64,000 nt of DNA, from contig NZ_RBIN01000006.1 in the NCBI RefSeq assembly GCF_003633775.1, positions 247,111 through 311,110 of the forward strand, given 5' to 3'. Of the stretch, positions 39,198 to 49,260 are shown in pieces. A program made the position numbers and the translations under genes. How positions within the stretch are numbered: the stretch's first letter is position 1; each line of letters opens with the position of its first letter. This stretch comes from Kushneria sinocarnis. GTDB taxonomy: Bacteria; Pseudomonadota; Gammaproteobacteria; Pseudomonadales; Halomonadaceae. Under the pieces are notes generated by a model. The model ran no database searches. It worked only from the letters and a program-made list of their open reading frames with translations, and was not told the DNA's origin.

Positions 39198-39812
39198 TCA
39201 GAACCAGCGATCGCGACGCTTGCGACGCCGCGGCAGGTGCGGCACCAGCAGACCGAGCACCAGCCCCGCCCCGGCGACGCCGCCGCCATAGAGGAAATAG
39301 CGCATCAGCAGGTCATTGCGCTCGGTATCCAGTCGGGCCCGGTATTTGCGCGCCTCGCTCTGGGCCTCGCTCAGCTGCGTATTGAGCGAGTCATTGGTCT
39401 TTTGCAGCTCGTCGATGCGGCTCTGGCGTGCTTCGAGCGTCGACTTCATGCTGGCCACCCGGTTTTCCCACTTCGAGTTGATGCCATCCAGCTGACCCGA
39501 AAGTTCACCGACCCGATTCTTCAGTTCCGGCAGACGCTGCTGAACACTGGGCTCGGACTGCAGGTCGGCACTCTTGATCCAGACCTCGTCGCCGTCAGCG
39601 CTGCGAATCTGGCTGTAGTCTCCCTGGCTATCCAGCAGGGTCACCGGGTCACCGGAACTGACCGTGCCAACGATGCGATAGCTGTCGCTCGGGCCGCTGC
39701 GCACCCAGGTCGAGAGGTCATCGCTGACCCAGCGATCAGGTGCCGCCTGCACCATGCTGGTGGTGGCACCCAGCAGCAGGCCGAGAAAAACACGTCCGAA
39801 TTGTCGTCGCAT
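39198..39812 (-). CDS. SH3-domain membrane-anchored protein (YgiM-like)
   Basis: A 204-residue envelope protein from ATG 39812. A signal peptide (about 1-23, SMVQAAPD) is followed by a bacterial SH3 domain (about 24-90, with STWVRSGPSDSYRIVGTV and DEVWIKSADL), a coiled coil (about 95-170) and a C-terminal membrane helix (FLYGGGVAGAGLVLGLLVPHL) with a strongly basic RRRKRRDRWF tail. This order is the TIGR04211/YgiM type. Function not established; a cell-wall sensing or anchoring role is plausible. Confidence 0.82.
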   Translation of the reverse strand: MRRQFGRVFLGLLLGATTSMVQAAPDRWVSDDLSTWVRSGPSDSYRIVGTVSSGDPVTLLDSQGDYSQIRSADGDEVWIKSADLQSEPSVQQRLPELKNRVGELSGQLDGINSKWENRVASMKSTLEARQSRIDELQKTNDSLNTQLSEAQSEARKYRARLDTERNDLLMRYFLYGGGVAGAGLVLGLLVPHLPRRRKRRDRWF

Positions 39813-40045
39813 GATTGTGTCGCTGTTCGTTGATGAATGGGGTGCCAATCGCTTGTGTACCGCAGGGTGATGAGACCCCGGTCCCGGCTTCCGGTTCGAA
39901 ACCGCCCCTTTCGTGCCCCGGTGCTTCATCCACACCTTCTGTGGATAACTCCGAGGACAACTGTCTTGAAAATGTCATTCGGCCACCGACATGACCGGCA
40001 GGCACACATTTTGTTCAAAAAATGACCGCCGCTGCACCACGTGCG

Positions 40046-40372
40046 CTACTCATCGCGCGGCGGCCACGCGGTGGTGCCGGGAAAGGCCGTGACATTGCCC
40101 TCTGCCTTCGTGGCCCGCGGCGTCCCTTCGCGCTCGACCTCATCGATGCGCACCACCGCATTGATCGGCAGATAGCTGCGCGAGACGCCCTCGAAGGCAC
40201 GGCGCAACCGCTCGGTACTGGGGTCGACCACCACCTTCGAGGCATCACTGAAGACAAATCCCTCGATTTCCAGAAACCCCCACAGCTCGCTCTGATAGAT
40301 GTCACGGGCATAAAGCTCCCAGAGCTCCCCCTGCTGCAGGAATATCACGCGATATAGCGGGCTGGCTGCCAT
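40046..40372 (-). CDS. DUF1820 family protein
   Basis: A 108-residue conserved gammaproteobacterial protein of unknown function. The chosen ATG 40372 gives the usual family length and start (MAASPLYRVIFLQQGELWELYAR); longer frames exist. Conserved pieces include YQSELWGFLEIEGFVF and RSYLPINAVVRIDEVEREG. Divergent from miaB, as commonly seen in related genomes. Confidence 0.82.
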   Translation of the reverse strand: MAASPLYRVIFLQQGELWELYARDIYQSELWGFLEIEGFVFSDASKVVVDPSTERLRRAFEGVSRSYLPINAVVRIDEVEREGTPRATKAEGNVTAFPGTTAWPPRDE

Positions 40373-40493
40373 CGATGCACTCGATCCGATTGATTCATCC
40401 ACTGGTCCTGCCGCCGGCAGCAAGGGCCGCGGCAGCGCGATCAGCCCGCGAGTCTAACACAACCGTGGCACCTGCCCACGGGCGCCGCAACGC

Positions 40494-40522
40494 TGGTCGT
40501 TACCGCCAGTGGTCCGTATAAT
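40494..40522 (+). promoter_or_regulatory. miaB promoter
   Basis: Perfect -10 TATAAT (40517-40522) with a weak -35 TGGTCG (40494-40499) 17 bases upstream, 84 bases before the miaB start. Confidence 0.6.
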
Positions 40523-40605
40523 ACGCGCCATTTCATCGCGCCTGCCCTGCACGCCACGGCGGCTGTCGGGCGCGGCCGATCATGCACCGATTCAGAGTGG
40601 CGGAC

Positions 40606-41967
40606 ATGGCGAAGAAGCTCTTCATCAAGACTCACGGCTGCCAGATGAACGAGTACGACTCGGCGCGCATGGCCGATCTGCTCGGCGAGTCTCATCAGCT
40701 TGAACTGACCGACAACGAACAGGATGCCGATGTCATCCTGCTCAACACCTGCTCGATCCGCGAGAAGGCCCAGGAGAAGGTCTTCCATCAGCTCGGCCGC
40801 TGGAAACAGCTCAAGGCCGACAACCCCGATCTGGTGATCGGCGTCGGCGGCTGTGTGGCCAGTCAGGAAGGCGAGAACATCCGCAAGCGGGCGCCGCACG
40901 TGGACATGGTATTCGGCCCGCAGACCCTGCATCGCATTCCCGACATGCTGGAGTCGCGTCACAGCGGTGGCCGCAACGACCGCATCTCGATGGTCGATGT
41001 TACCTTCCCCGAAATCGAGAAGTTCGATCGCCTGCCGGCGCCCAGCTCCGATGGCGTGACATCGTTCGTCTCGATCATGGAGGGGTGCTCGAAGTACTGC
41101 AGCTTCTGCGTGGTGCCCTATACCCGGGGCGAGGAGATCTCCCGTCCGTTCGAAAGCGTCATGGACGAGGTGGCCCATCTTGCCGAGCAGGGGGTTCGCG
41201 AGGTCAACCTGCTGGGCCAGAACGTCAACGCCTATCGCGGTCATGACGAGGATGGCGAGGAGATCGACCTGGCCGAACTGATTGCCTGTGTGGCCGCCGT
41301 CGAGGGCATCGACCGCATCCGCTTTACCACCTCCCACCCGGTGGAGTTCACCGATTCGCTGGTCGATGCCTATGCCGAGATTCCGGAGCTGGTCAGCCAC
41401 CTCCATCTGCCGGTGCAATCGGGCTCGGATCGCATCCTCAAGGCCATGAAGCGCGGTCACGGGCGCGAGGAGTACATCGAAAAGATGGAGCGCATCCGCG
41501 CCAACCGCCCGGACATCAGCTTCTCCTCGGATTTCATCATCGGCTTTCCGGGTGAAACCGAGCAGGATTTCCTCGATACCATGGAGCTGATCGAACGCAT
41601 CGGATTCGATCACTCGTTCAGCTTCATCTATTCGAAGCGCCCCGGCACCCCGGCCGCCGAGCTGGAGGATGACACGCCCGAGGCCGTCAAGAAGGAGCGG
41701 CTTAAGATCCTCCAGGATCACATCAGCCACAATGCCATGCGCATCTCGCGGCGAATGGTGGGCACCACCCAGCGCATTCTCGTGTCCGGTTTCTCGCCCC
41801 GCGATCCGGGCGAACTCTCCGGGCGCACCGAGAACAATCGCGTGGTCAACTTCCGTGCCGCCGATCCGATTGCCCTGATCGGCAGCTTTGTCGACGTTGA
41901 AATCACCGAGGCCTACCCCAACTCCCTGCGAGGTCGGCTGCATGAAACGCTGCCCGAAAGCGCCTGA
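40606..41967 (+). CDS. miaB: tRNA-2-methylthio-N6-isopentenyladenosine methylthiotransferase
   Basis: Radical-SAM enzyme adding the methylthio group to i6A37 of tRNAs, 453 residues from ATG 40606 (an in-frame ATG at 40582 is possible). N-terminal Cys residues for the auxiliary cluster are in HGCQMN (Cys12), LNTCSIR and GGCVAS; the radical-SAM motif is CSKYCSFC (Cys161, 165, 168). A TRAM domain occupies the last 65 or so residues. Followed by ybeZ, a conserved pairing. Confidence 0.96.
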   Translation: MAKKLFIKTHGCQMNEYDSARMADLLGESHQLELTDNEQDADVILLNTCSIREKAQEKVFHQLGRWKQLKADNPDLVIGVGGCVASQEGENIRKRAPHVDMVFGPQTLHRIPDMLESRHSGGRNDRISMVDVTFPEIEKFDRLPAPSSDGVTSFVSIMEGCSKYCSFCVVPYTRGEEISRPFESVMDEVAHLAEQGVREVNLLGQNVNAYRGHDEDGEEIDLAELIACVAAVEGIDRIRFTTSHPVEFTDSLVDAYAEIPELVSHLHLPVQSGSDRILKAMKRGHGREEYIEKMERIRANRPDISFSSDFIIGFPGETEQDFLDTMELIERIGFDHSFSFIYSKRPGTPAAELEDDTPEAVKKERLKILQDHISHNAMRISRRMVGTTQRILVSGFSPRDPGELSGRTENNRVVNFRAADPIALIGSFVDVEITEAYPNSLRGRLHETLPESA

Positions 41968-42142
41968 ACCGACCTGACAGGCACGCTGTTACCGTTGGTT
42001 CGGCCGCGGGGCCGACAGGCACATCCTCACACCGGCTGTCGGCCCGGGGCCTGCAGCACATGGCTGCTGCTGCATTGCGACGCCCGACCCCGGCGCAGTA
42101 AGCTGAACCGAACATCAGGGTCAACGCAGGAATCAGATTACA

Positions 42143-43147
42143 TTGAGTCAGCATTCCGCCAATGCGCACCGCGTACTTCAGCTGACGCTGGAGCCCAACG
42201 ACCCCATGCGACTGGCCAGCCTCAGCGGTCAGCAGGATGAACACCTGCGACTGATCGAGGAGCGGCTGGGGGTCACCATCCGCAACCGGGGCAATGCCTT
42301 TCAGCTGGCCGGAGCCGGCGCCCAGGTCAAGGCCGCCGGCAATGTGCTGGAACACCTCTATCGCGAAACCGAGGCGGCCGAGCTGTCACCGGATACCGTG
42401 CACCTCTATCTGCAGGAATCCGGACTGGAAGCCATTGCCGAGGAGGAGACCGCGGAGGACGGCGACGCCGATGGCGCCGTGATCCGTACACCCCGGGTCA
42501 TGATCAAGCCCCGTGGTGCCAACCAGCAGCGCTATGTCGGCTCGATTCACAGGCACGACATCAACTTCGGTATCGGTCCGGCCGGTACGGGCAAGACCTT
42601 TCTGGCCGTTGCCGCCGCCGTCGAGGCGCTCAACCAGCAGCAGGTCAGTCGCATCCTGCTGGTACGACCGGCGGTCGAGGCCGGTGAAAAGCTCGGTTTC
42701 CTGCCCGGCGATCTGGCCCAGAAGATCGATCCCTATCTGCGTCCGCTCTACGATGCCCTCTACGAGATGCTCGGCTTCGAGCAGGTCAACAAGCTGATCG
42801 AACGCCAGGTGATCGAGATCGCCCCGCTGGCCTATATGCGCGGCCGGACGCTCAACAATGCCTTCGTGATCCTCGACGAGAGCCAGAACACCACGCGTGA
42901 GCAGATGAAGATGTTCCTGACACGCATCGGGTTCGGCTCGACGGCGGTGATTACCGGCGATATCACCCAGGTCGACCTGCCGCGCGGCACCCAGTCCGGG
43001 CTGATTCACGTGCTGCAGGTGCTGCGCGACGTGCCCGGTATCGGTATCTCGCATTTCGACTCGCGGGATGTGGTCCGTCATCCGCTGGTGGCGCGGATCA
43101 TCGAGGCCTATGATGCCTGGGAGAGTGAAGAGGATCGCAGCTCATGA
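42143..43147 (+). CDS. ybeZ: PhoH-like ATPase YbeZ
   Basis: PhoH-family NTPase partnering the RNase YbeY, 334 residues. The start is an unusual TTG (42143) with AGGA about 11 bases upstream. A KH-like N-terminal part (about 1-90) precedes the PhoH core with Walker [14 protein letters not shown] and Walker [12 protein letters not shown]. Its last 4 bases overlap ybeY, so translation is coupled. Confidence 0.95.
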   Translation: MSQHSANAHRVLQLTLEPNDPMRLASLSGQQDEHLRLIEERLGVTIRNRGNAFQLAGAGAQVKAAGNVLEHLYRETEAAELSPDTVHLYLQESGLEAIAEEETAEDGDADGAVIRTPRVMIKPRGANQQRYVGSIHRHDINFGIGPAGTGKTFLAVAAAVEALNQQQVSRILLVRPAVEAGEKLGFLPGDLAQKIDPYLRPLYDALYEMLGFEQVNKLIERQVIEIAPLAYMRGRTLNNAFVILDESQNTTREQMKMFLTRIGFGSTAVITGDITQVDLPRGTQSGLIHVLQVLRDVPGIGISHFDSRDVVRHPLVARIIEAYDAWESEEDRSS

Positions 43148-43671
43148 ACGGCGCGACCGTCGACTGCCAGCGGGCCGTCGATTTTGCTGCCCTGCCCGAC
43201 CAGGTCGAACTGGAACGCTGGACAACCGCAGTGCTCGAACGGGTAGCCGAACCGTTGCGTTCCGAGCTGACCATCCGTTTCGTCGATGAAGCGGAGAGTC
43301 GAACGCTCAACCGCGACTACCGTGATCGTGACAGGCCGACCAATGTCCTCTCCTTTCCCTTCGAAATGCCACCGGGCATTGAACTGCCACTGCTGGGCGA
43401 CCTGGTGATCTGCGCCGCCGTTGTCGAGCGTGAAGCCGCCGAGCAGGGCAAGTCGCTGAAGGATCACTTCGCCCACATGGTGGTCCATGGTACCTTGCAT
43501 CTGCTTGGTTATGACCACATCGAGGAGCACGAGGCCGAATGCATGGAAGCTCTCGAGCGAGAGGTGCTGGCCTCACTGGCGATTGATGATCCCTACGCGG
43601 AGCGTACCGTTTCACCGGATGCCCCGGCCGGAGAAGGCGGGGCTGGCGAGGACGAGAGACCACACGCATGA
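43144..43671 (+). CDS. ybeY: Endoribonuclease YbeY
   Basis: Metal-dependent endoribonuclease in 16S rRNA maturation and ribosome quality control, 175 residues. The family zinc motif is [16 protein letters not shown] (three His), preceded by [11 protein letters not shown]. It starts in an ATGA overlap with ybeZ and ends in an ATGA overlap with corC. The Pro/Gly/Glu-rich C-terminal tail is longer than in E. coli (155 residues). Confidence 0.96.
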   Translation: MNGATVDCQRAVDFAALPDQVELERWTTAVLERVAEPLRSELTIRFVDEAESRTLNRDYRDRDRPTNVLSFPFEMPPGIELPLLGDLVICAAVVEREAAEQGKSLKDHFAHMVVHGTLHLLGYDHIEEHEAECMEALEREVLASLAIDDPYAERTVSPDAPAGEGGAGEDERPHA

Positions 43672-44561
43672 GCGATGACCGATCGGGAAGCCACAATGGC
43701 AGATCCTGGCTGGACCGACTTATCAATGCCTTCAATGGCGACAGCGATGAACCCAGCAGTCGGGACGAGCTGCTGACCTTTCTGCGGGAAGCCGCAACCC
43801 GGCTGAAGATCGATCAGGATGAGCTGTCGATCATCGAGGGGGCCTTCAATATCGGTACCATGCAGGTACGCGACATCATGATCCCCCGCTCCCAGGTCAT
43901 CGCCATTCGCGCCGACCAGCGTCCCGAGCAGTGCCTGCCGATCATTCATGAAACGGCCCACTCCCGCTATCCCGTCATCGATGACAGCCTCGACGAGATT
44001 CTCGGCGTGCTGCTGGTCAAGGACATGCTGCCGCTGATCCTGCAGGACGAAACCCAGCGCAGCGAGTTCTCGCTGCGTGACGTACTGCGTCCGGCCGTAT
44101 TCGTGCCCGAGTCCAAGCGCCTCAACAGCCTGCTCAAGGAGTTTCGCGATACCCGCAATCACATGGCGATCGTGGTCGACGAATACGGTGGCACGGCCGG
44201 CATCGTGACCATCGAGGACATTCTCGAGCAGATCGTCGGCGATATCGAGGATGAGCACGATATCGAGGAAGAGGATGACATCCGCGATCTCGGCGATGGC
44301 AGCTATGCCGTCAAGGCGCTGACTCCCATCGAGGATTTCAACGAACGCTTCGGCGCCCGCTTCCCCGATGACGAGTTCGATACCGTGGGTGGACTGGTCA
44401 TGCAGCGCTTCGGTCATCTGCCCGGGCGCAACGAGTCCACCGAGCTCGACAGCTGGCGCTTCACGGTCATGAACGCCGATAACCGCCGCATCCGCTGGCT
44501 GCAGGTCAGCCCGCTCGATGGCACCCTGAACCTGCTGACCCACGACCGGGTCGCTTCCTGA
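43668..44561 (+). CDS. corC: CorC/YbeX CBS-domain protein
   Basis: A 297-residue soluble protein with two CBS domains (about 65-190; [10 protein letters not shown] and [23 protein letters not shown]) and a C-terminal CorC/HlyC transporter-associated domain. Linked to magnesium/cobalt efflux and, as YbeX, to rRNA metabolism. Coupled to ybeY by a 4-base overlap in ybeZ-ybeY-corC-lnt. Confidence 0.93.
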   Translation: MSDDRSGSHNGRSWLDRLINAFNGDSDEPSSRDELLTFLREAATRLKIDQDELSIIEGAFNIGTMQVRDIMIPRSQVIAIRADQRPEQCLPIIHETAHSRYPVIDDSLDEILGVLLVKDMLPLILQDETQRSEFSLRDVLRPAVFVPESKRLNSLLKEFRDTRNHMAIVVDEYGGTAGIVTIEDILEQIVGDIEDEHDIEEEDDIRDLGDGSYAVKALTPIEDFNERFGARFPDDEFDTVGGLVMQRFGHLPGRNESTELDSWRFTVMNADNRRIRWLQVSPLDGTLNLLTHDRVAS

Positions 44562-44637
44562 CCCGGTCCAGGCGCCGCTGATGGCCGGTGGCTGCCCCCG
44601 GCGCCGGCCCTGCCCCACCCGACTCAAGGAATAGACC

Positions 44638-46113
44638 ATGCTGTCCTTTGTGCAACGCCCCTGGGTGGGCCATCTGATGGCACTGCTGGCAGGTGCGCTG
44701 ACGACGCTGACCTTTGCCCCCTTCGGCCAGTGGTGGCTGGGAGTCGTGAGCATGGCGCTGCTGTTCGGGGCGCTCGAGGGGTGCAGCATGCGCCGGGGCG
44801 CGCTGCGCGGCTGGCTGTTCGGCGTGGGACTGTTCGGTTCCGGCGCCTCCTGGGTCTACGTGTCGATTCACGACTACGGCTATACCACCGTTCCGGTGGC
44901 CCTGCTGCTGACCCTGCTGTTCGTGGTCACCCTGGCCCTGTTCCAGGCCATCACCTTTGCACTCTATCGGCGGCTGGCCCCTTCGCGGCTCGACATGCTG
45001 ACCTTTGCCGGCCTCTACACCCTGGGCGAAGCCCTGCGCAGCTGGGCCTTCACCGGCTTTCCCTGGCTCTACCTGGGCAGTGCCCATGTCGACTCGCCGC
45101 TGTCCTCACTGGCACCACTGGGTGGGGTTTATCTGATCTCGCTGGTAGTGGCACTGTCGGGCGCCCTGCTGTGGCAGCTCGTGGCCGATCGCCGCTGGTG
45201 GTGGCTACCGGCACTGGCCGCCCTGTGGATGATCCCCATGCTGCTGCCCCGGCTGTGGGTTGCGCCCGAAGGTACACCGGTGCCGGTCGCGCTGGTGCAG
45301 GGGGACCAGCCCCAGCTCGAAAAGTGGACCGGCGAGGGCCAGCGCAGCGCGGCCAATACCTACGCCCGGCTCACGCGTCAGCTCGATGACACGCCGCGCC
45401 TGGTGATCTGGCCCGAGACCGCGCTGCCGATGTTCGCCGATCAGGCGCGACCCTTTCTCGAGCGCATCCAGGCCACACTGCCCGCCGAGACCACCCTGGT
45501 CACCGGTATCCTGCAGCGCGAACGGCAGCAGTTCTACAACAGCGTGATCGCGCTGAACCGGCCCGGCGAGGGCTATAGCAAGGAGCACCTGGTACCCTTC
45601 GGCGAGTACCTGCCGTTCGCCGGGCTGCTGCGCGGCATTGTCGGCTTCTTCGATCTGCCGATGTCGAACATGGCTGCCGGCGGCGCCGAGCAGTCGCCCC
45701 TGCAGGTTGACCCTATGCGCCTGGGGGTCGCCATCTGCTACGAAATCGTCTATCCGGATCTGGTACGTCAGCGGGCGCAGGACGCCAACGTGCTGCTGAC
45801 CGTTTCCAACGACACCTGGTTCGGCCACTCCATCGGCCCGCTGCAGCACATGCAGATGGCCCGGCTGCGGGCGCTCGAGAACAATCGCTATCTGCTGCGC
45901 GGCACCAACAACGGGGTTACCGCCATTGTCGGTCCCGACGGCCGCGTTACGGCCCGGGCACCCCGTTTCACCACCGCCGTGCTCGAAGGCAGCGTGCGTC
46001 CGATCGAGGGCGAAACCCCCTTCACCCGTACCGGCAGCTGGCCCACCCTCGCCGGCGCCCTGCTGCTGGCGCTGGCCGGCGGCGGGCTGGCGCGCTACAG
46101 GAGAGCGGCCTGA
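44638..46113 (+). CDS. lnt: Apolipoprotein N-acyltransferase
   Basis: Inner-membrane enzyme adding the third acyl chain to lipoproteins, 491 residues. ATG 44638 follows AAGGAA. Six or so N-terminal membrane helices precede the nitrilase domain with Glu260 (IWPETALP), Lys315 (YSKEHLVPFGEYLP) and Cys367 (AICYEIVYP); the 52-residue Lys-Cys spacing equals that of E. coli. The stop overlaps the next gene (TGATG). Confidence 0.96.
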   Translation: MLSFVQRPWVGHLMALLAGALTTLTFAPFGQWWLGVVSMALLFGALEGCSMRRGALRGWLFGVGLFGSGASWVYVSIHDYGYTTVPVALLLTLLFVVTLALFQAITFALYRRLAPSRLDMLTFAGLYTLGEALRSWAFTGFPWLYLGSAHVDSPLSSLAPLGGVYLISLVVALSGALLWQLVADRRWWWLPALAALWMIPMLLPRLWVAPEGTPVPVALVQGDQPQLEKWTGEGQRSAANTYARLTRQLDDTPRLVIWPETALPMFADQARPFLERIQATLPAETTLVTGILQRERQQFYNSVIALNRPGEGYSKEHLVPFGEYLPFAGLLRGIVGFFDLPMSNMAAGGAEQSPLQVDPMRLGVAICYEIVYPDLVRQRAQDANVLLTVSNDTWFGHSIGPLQHMQMARLRALENNRYLLRGTNNGVTAIVGPDGRVTARAPRFTTAVLEGSVRPIEGETPFTRTGSWPTLAGALLLALAGGGLARYRRAA

Positions 46114-46853
46114 TGCCGGACTGGATTCAGCACCTGGTACTGCCGCCGGGCGGCCTGCTGGTCGCCATCCTGCTAGGTATCGTGCTGTGCCGGCGCTGGC
46201 CGGTCGCGGGACGCAACATCGCCCTGGCCGCCACCCTGGTGCTGTGGCTGCTCTCGACCAACCGTGTTTCGAGCTGGCTGATGCAGCCGCTTGAAAACAG
46301 CGTGCCGATCGCCTCGACCCAACAGTGGGAGCGTGCTGGCGCAATCGTCGTACTGGGCGGCGGGCGACTGTTCGGCCAGCCCCAGCTGAACGGTCGCGAC
46401 GATGTGGCGCCGATGGCGCTGCAGCGACTGGCCGACGCTGCGCGCATTCATCGGCTGACCGGCCTGCCCATCCTGACCTCGGGGGGCGGCGGCCAGCGGG
46501 GCACCGATGATCCGCCGGAGGGCGATCTGATGGCCTGGCGGCTGGAACACTCCTTCGGCGTGCCCACGCGCTGGCGGGAAATCCGCAGTCACAATACCAT
46601 CGAGAATGCCGAATACAGTGCCCGGATCCTGAAACAGGCCGACATCGACACCGTCATCCTCGCCACCAGTGCCTGGCACATGCCACGCGCGGCACGCAAT
46701 TTCCGTCATCAGGGACTCAAGGTGCTGGCTGCACCGACCGGTTATACGGCCCGCGCCGGCTATGGTCCGAGCAGCTTCATCCCCAACGTGCGTGCGCTGC
46801 GCTACAGCTTCTGGGCACTGCATGAGTATCTCGGCCTGCTCGCCGGACGCTGA
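46113..46853 (+). CDS. YdcF/ElyC-like DUF218 envelope protein
   Basis: A 246-residue protein with two N-terminal membrane helices (about 10-50) and a DUF218 domain: GAIVVLGGGR, LPILTSGGGGQRG, SHNTIENAEYSA and LATSAWHMPRAA. This architecture is shared with ElyC, implicated in peptidoglycan/lipid-carrier metabolism. It overlaps the lnt stop, so it is probably in the same operon, an insertion into the usual lnt-ybeL-leuS order. Confidence 0.83.
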   Translation: MPDWIQHLVLPPGGLLVAILLGIVLCRRWPVAGRNIALAATLVLWLLSTNRVSSWLMQPLENSVPIASTQQWERAGAIVVLGGGRLFGQPQLNGRDDVAPMALQRLADAARIHRLTGLPILTSGGGGQRGTDDPPEGDLMAWRLEHSFGVPTRWREIRSHNTIENAEYSARILKQADIDTVILATSAWHMPRAARNFRHQGLKVLAAPTGYTARAGYGPSSFIPNVRALRYSFWALHEYLGLLAGR

Positions 46854-46979
46854 ACTGACAACGCCGGCAAACCGTCGATGTCGTCGACAGCCAGAAACAT
46901 GTCGCGACCGTGGTACGTCACGCGCCCGACCGGGACTAAGGTATGACCTTTCCATCCCTTCTCACTGGAGGAAAGCGTC

Positions 46980-48347
46980 ATGGCCAATGCCGCCAACAAC
47001 AACAATGGCTCTCCCGATGACCCGGTAGCCCCTGCCATCCTGCGTCGTGTCATCACTGCCTCGGCCATCGGCAACTTCATCGAGTGGTTCGATTTTGCCG
47101 TCTATGGCTTTCTGGCCGTCACCATTTCGCAGCACTTCTTTCCGCCCGGTGAACCCTCGCTGGCCCTGCTGCAGACCTTCGCCGTGTTTGCCGTCTCCTT
47201 CGCCCTGCGCCCGCTGGGCGGCGTGGTCTTCGGCATGCTGGGAGATCGCATCGGCCGCAAGCGGGTCCTCTCCCTGACCGTCCTGCTGATGGCCGGTGCC
47301 ACCACCCTGATCGGCCTGCTGCCGACCTGGCAGAGCGTCGGCATCGCCGCCCCGCTGGCCCTGGCGCTGGCACGCTGCATCCAGGGCTTTTCGACGGGGG
47401 GCGAATACGCCGGGGCCTGTGCCTTCGTGATGGAGCATGCGCCGCGCGAGCAGCGCGGCCGGTATGGGAGCTTCATTCCGGTTTCGACCTTCGCCGCCTT
47501 TGCCCTGGCGGCAGCGCTGGGCTTTGCCATGAATGCCCTGCTCACGGAAGCCAGCATGCAGCAGTGGGGATGGCGGGTGCCCTTTCTGATTGCCGCTCCC
47601 CTGGGGCTGATCGGGCTCTACATGCGCCTGCGGCTCGATGAGTCGCCGGCCTTCAAGGCCCTGCGCCAGCAGGAGGGCGTGCCCCATGCCCCCCTGAAGG
47701 AAACCCTCAGGGGCCACGGTGCCACCATTCTCTGCCTGAGCGCCTTCATCTCGGCCACGGCCCTCTCGTTCTACATGTTCACCACCTATTTCGCGACCTA
47801 CATGCAGGTCGCCGGCCATGCCTCGGAGACCACCGCCCTGCTCGCCAGTCTGGGAGCGCTGATCCTTGCTGCCCTGCTGTGTCCGGTCATGGGGGTCTAT
47901 ACCGACCGGGTGGGCCGGCGGCGTACCATCATGACCGCCTGTCTCAGCCTGATCGTGGCCGTCTTTCCGGCCTACTGGCTGGCCGGCAGCGGCCGTTTCG
48001 TCGAGTCGCTGATCGGGGCGGCACTGATGGCTGTCGGTGCGGTCATCTGCGGGGTGGTAACGGCCGTGCTGCTCTCCGAGCAGTTTCCCACCCGGGTGCG
48101 CTATACCGCGTCAGCGCTGTGCTACAACCTGGCCTACACGGTCTTCGGGGGCACCGCACCACTGATCGCCACCTGGCTGATCGATGTCAGTGGCAGCAGC
48201 CTGGCGCCGGCCTGGTATCTGATCGCGATCGCGCTGCTGGCGCTGGCAGGAGGCATACGGCTGCCTGAAACCGCCCACCGTGCGCTGGAAGCGGACGACA
48301 CCGCTCCCGGCATGTCGCCGGTGCAAGGCGGCATGAGCCGAGGCTAG
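46980..48347 (+). CDS. MFS transporter, metabolite:H+ symporter (MHS) family
   Basis: A 455-residue, 12-helix transporter starting at ATG 46980 with GGAGGAA. MHS features: ASAIGNFIEWFDFAVYGFLA in helix 1, GDRIGRKRVL loop 2-3 motif and GFSTGGEYAGA in helix 4, as in ProP, ShiA, KgtP and CitA. Substrate not decidable from sequence; it lacks the long C-terminal coiled coil of osmosensory ProP. Confidence 0.85.
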   Translation: MANAANNNNGSPDDPVAPAILRRVITASAIGNFIEWFDFAVYGFLAVTISQHFFPPGEPSLALLQTFAVFAVSFALRPLGGVVFGMLGDRIGRKRVLSLTVLLMAGATTLIGLLPTWQSVGIAAPLALALARCIQGFSTGGEYAGACAFVMEHAPREQRGRYGSFIPVSTFAAFALAAALGFAMNALLTEASMQQWGWRVPFLIAAPLGLIGLYMRLRLDESPAFKALRQQEGVPHAPLKETLRGHGATILCLSAFISATALSFYMFTTYFATYMQVAGHASETTALLASLGALILAALLCPVMGVYTDRVGRRRTIMTACLSLIVAVFPAYWLAGSGRFVESLIGAALMAVGAVICGVVTAVLLSEQFPTRVRYTASALCYNLAYTVFGGTAPLIATWLIDVSGSSLAPAWYLIAIALLALAGGIRLPETAHRALEADDTAPGMSPVQGGMSRG

Positions 48348-48360
48348 CCGTGGACGGATG

Positions 48361-48388
48361 AAAACACGGGGAGCGCTCGGCTCCCCGT
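48361..48388 (-). terminator. Terminator between the MHS gene and ybeL
   Basis: Stem ACGGGGAGC/GCTCCCCGT with a 5-base loop. The T-run is on the minus strand (GTTTT), so it mainly serves ybeL; on the plus strand it may mark the end of the MHS transcript. Confidence 0.65.
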
Positions 48389-48413
48389 TGACGACAGACG
48401 CAAGAAGGCGGAA

Positions 48414-48971
48414 TCAGCGGATTGGCGTGGTATCACGGCGAAACCAGCGATGACCGCAGGCGGGACACGGTCCCAGCCGCTGGCGCTGCCCCAGGGTGGT
48501 CTGTTCGCCACAGTGCACGCAGGTCATGCGCCCCGGCGCGGCGATCTCACCCTCGCAGTAGTCCGCCTGTGCCGCTTCGAGATCCTCCTCGAAGCGCAGC
48601 TGATCGATCGGGGTGCGATCGGCGATCGAGAACAGGCCGTTGCGCAGTCGGGTGGAGAGTACCCCGAGATCGATGCCCAGCCATTCGGCCACCGTGCTGC
48701 CGCCGCTGCCCAGATAGCGTCGCAGCTCCCCCAGATCGCGGGCAACCCACTCGCGCAGCAGCGCCAGCTCATCCCGGGTAAACTCCTCGACATCGGCCTC
48801 GAACTGTACCGCCTCATCCAGCTCGCGCTGCAAGCCTTCCCGGGAGAGGTGTTCCGACCGCTCACTGAAACGACCGATGATGCGGTCATAGGCGCTGCCG
48901 AGCCGGTCGCCCTCCCGATGCTCGGTGCGCTCCTCGGGTGCTTGAGAATCATGCTCACGGGAATCGCTCAT
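48414..48971 (-). CDS. ybeL: Zinc-ribbon protein YbeL (DUF1451)
   Basis: A 185-residue protein with a helical N-terminal two thirds and a C-terminal zinc ribbon: TCVHCGEQ and [13 protein letters not shown], giving two CxxC pairs. ATG 48971 has AGGAGAG. E. coli YbeL is likewise encoded near leuS. Function unknown. Confidence 0.88.
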   Translation of the reverse strand: MSDSREHDSQAPEERTEHREGDRLGSAYDRIIGRFSERSEHLSREGLQRELDEAVQFEADVEEFTRDELALLREWVARDLGELRRYLGSGGSTVAEWLGIDLGVLSTRLRNGLFSIADRTPIDQLRFEEDLEAAQADYCEGEIAAPGRMTCVHCGEQTTLGQRQRLGPCPACGHRWFRRDTTPIR

Positions 48972-49260
48972 TGCACTCTCTCCTGTCGATATGCCCGGCG
49001 GCCCGCGATACCGGCTGCGGACCTATCTGTCACCGGTTGACTCGGGTATCCTTGGGAACCCGTTGACTCCGGCGGCTGCCATGGCGATCTTGATCCCCAT
49101 GCCTGGAGTATGGCGGGCGCCCCGGCCTCCGTCCAGGTGGCCCGCGAAAGCGTGCCCTGTAGCATGCTTTCGCGAGCGATCTGCAGCGAATCGGCATCTT
49201 CAACGGCCGGTTGCCCCAAAATGGCGGCCGGTCCGCACTATCAGCTTCTGGATCAGGACG

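Noticed and set aside
39940..39948. Single perfect DnaA box (TGTGGATAA)
   Set aside because: One box without clustering, AT-rich unwinding region or oriC neighbours; expected by chance about once in such a window.
40441..41943. 500-codon minus-strand frame opposite miaB
   Set aside because: Antisense to miaB; conserved MiaB motifs show the plus strand is coding.
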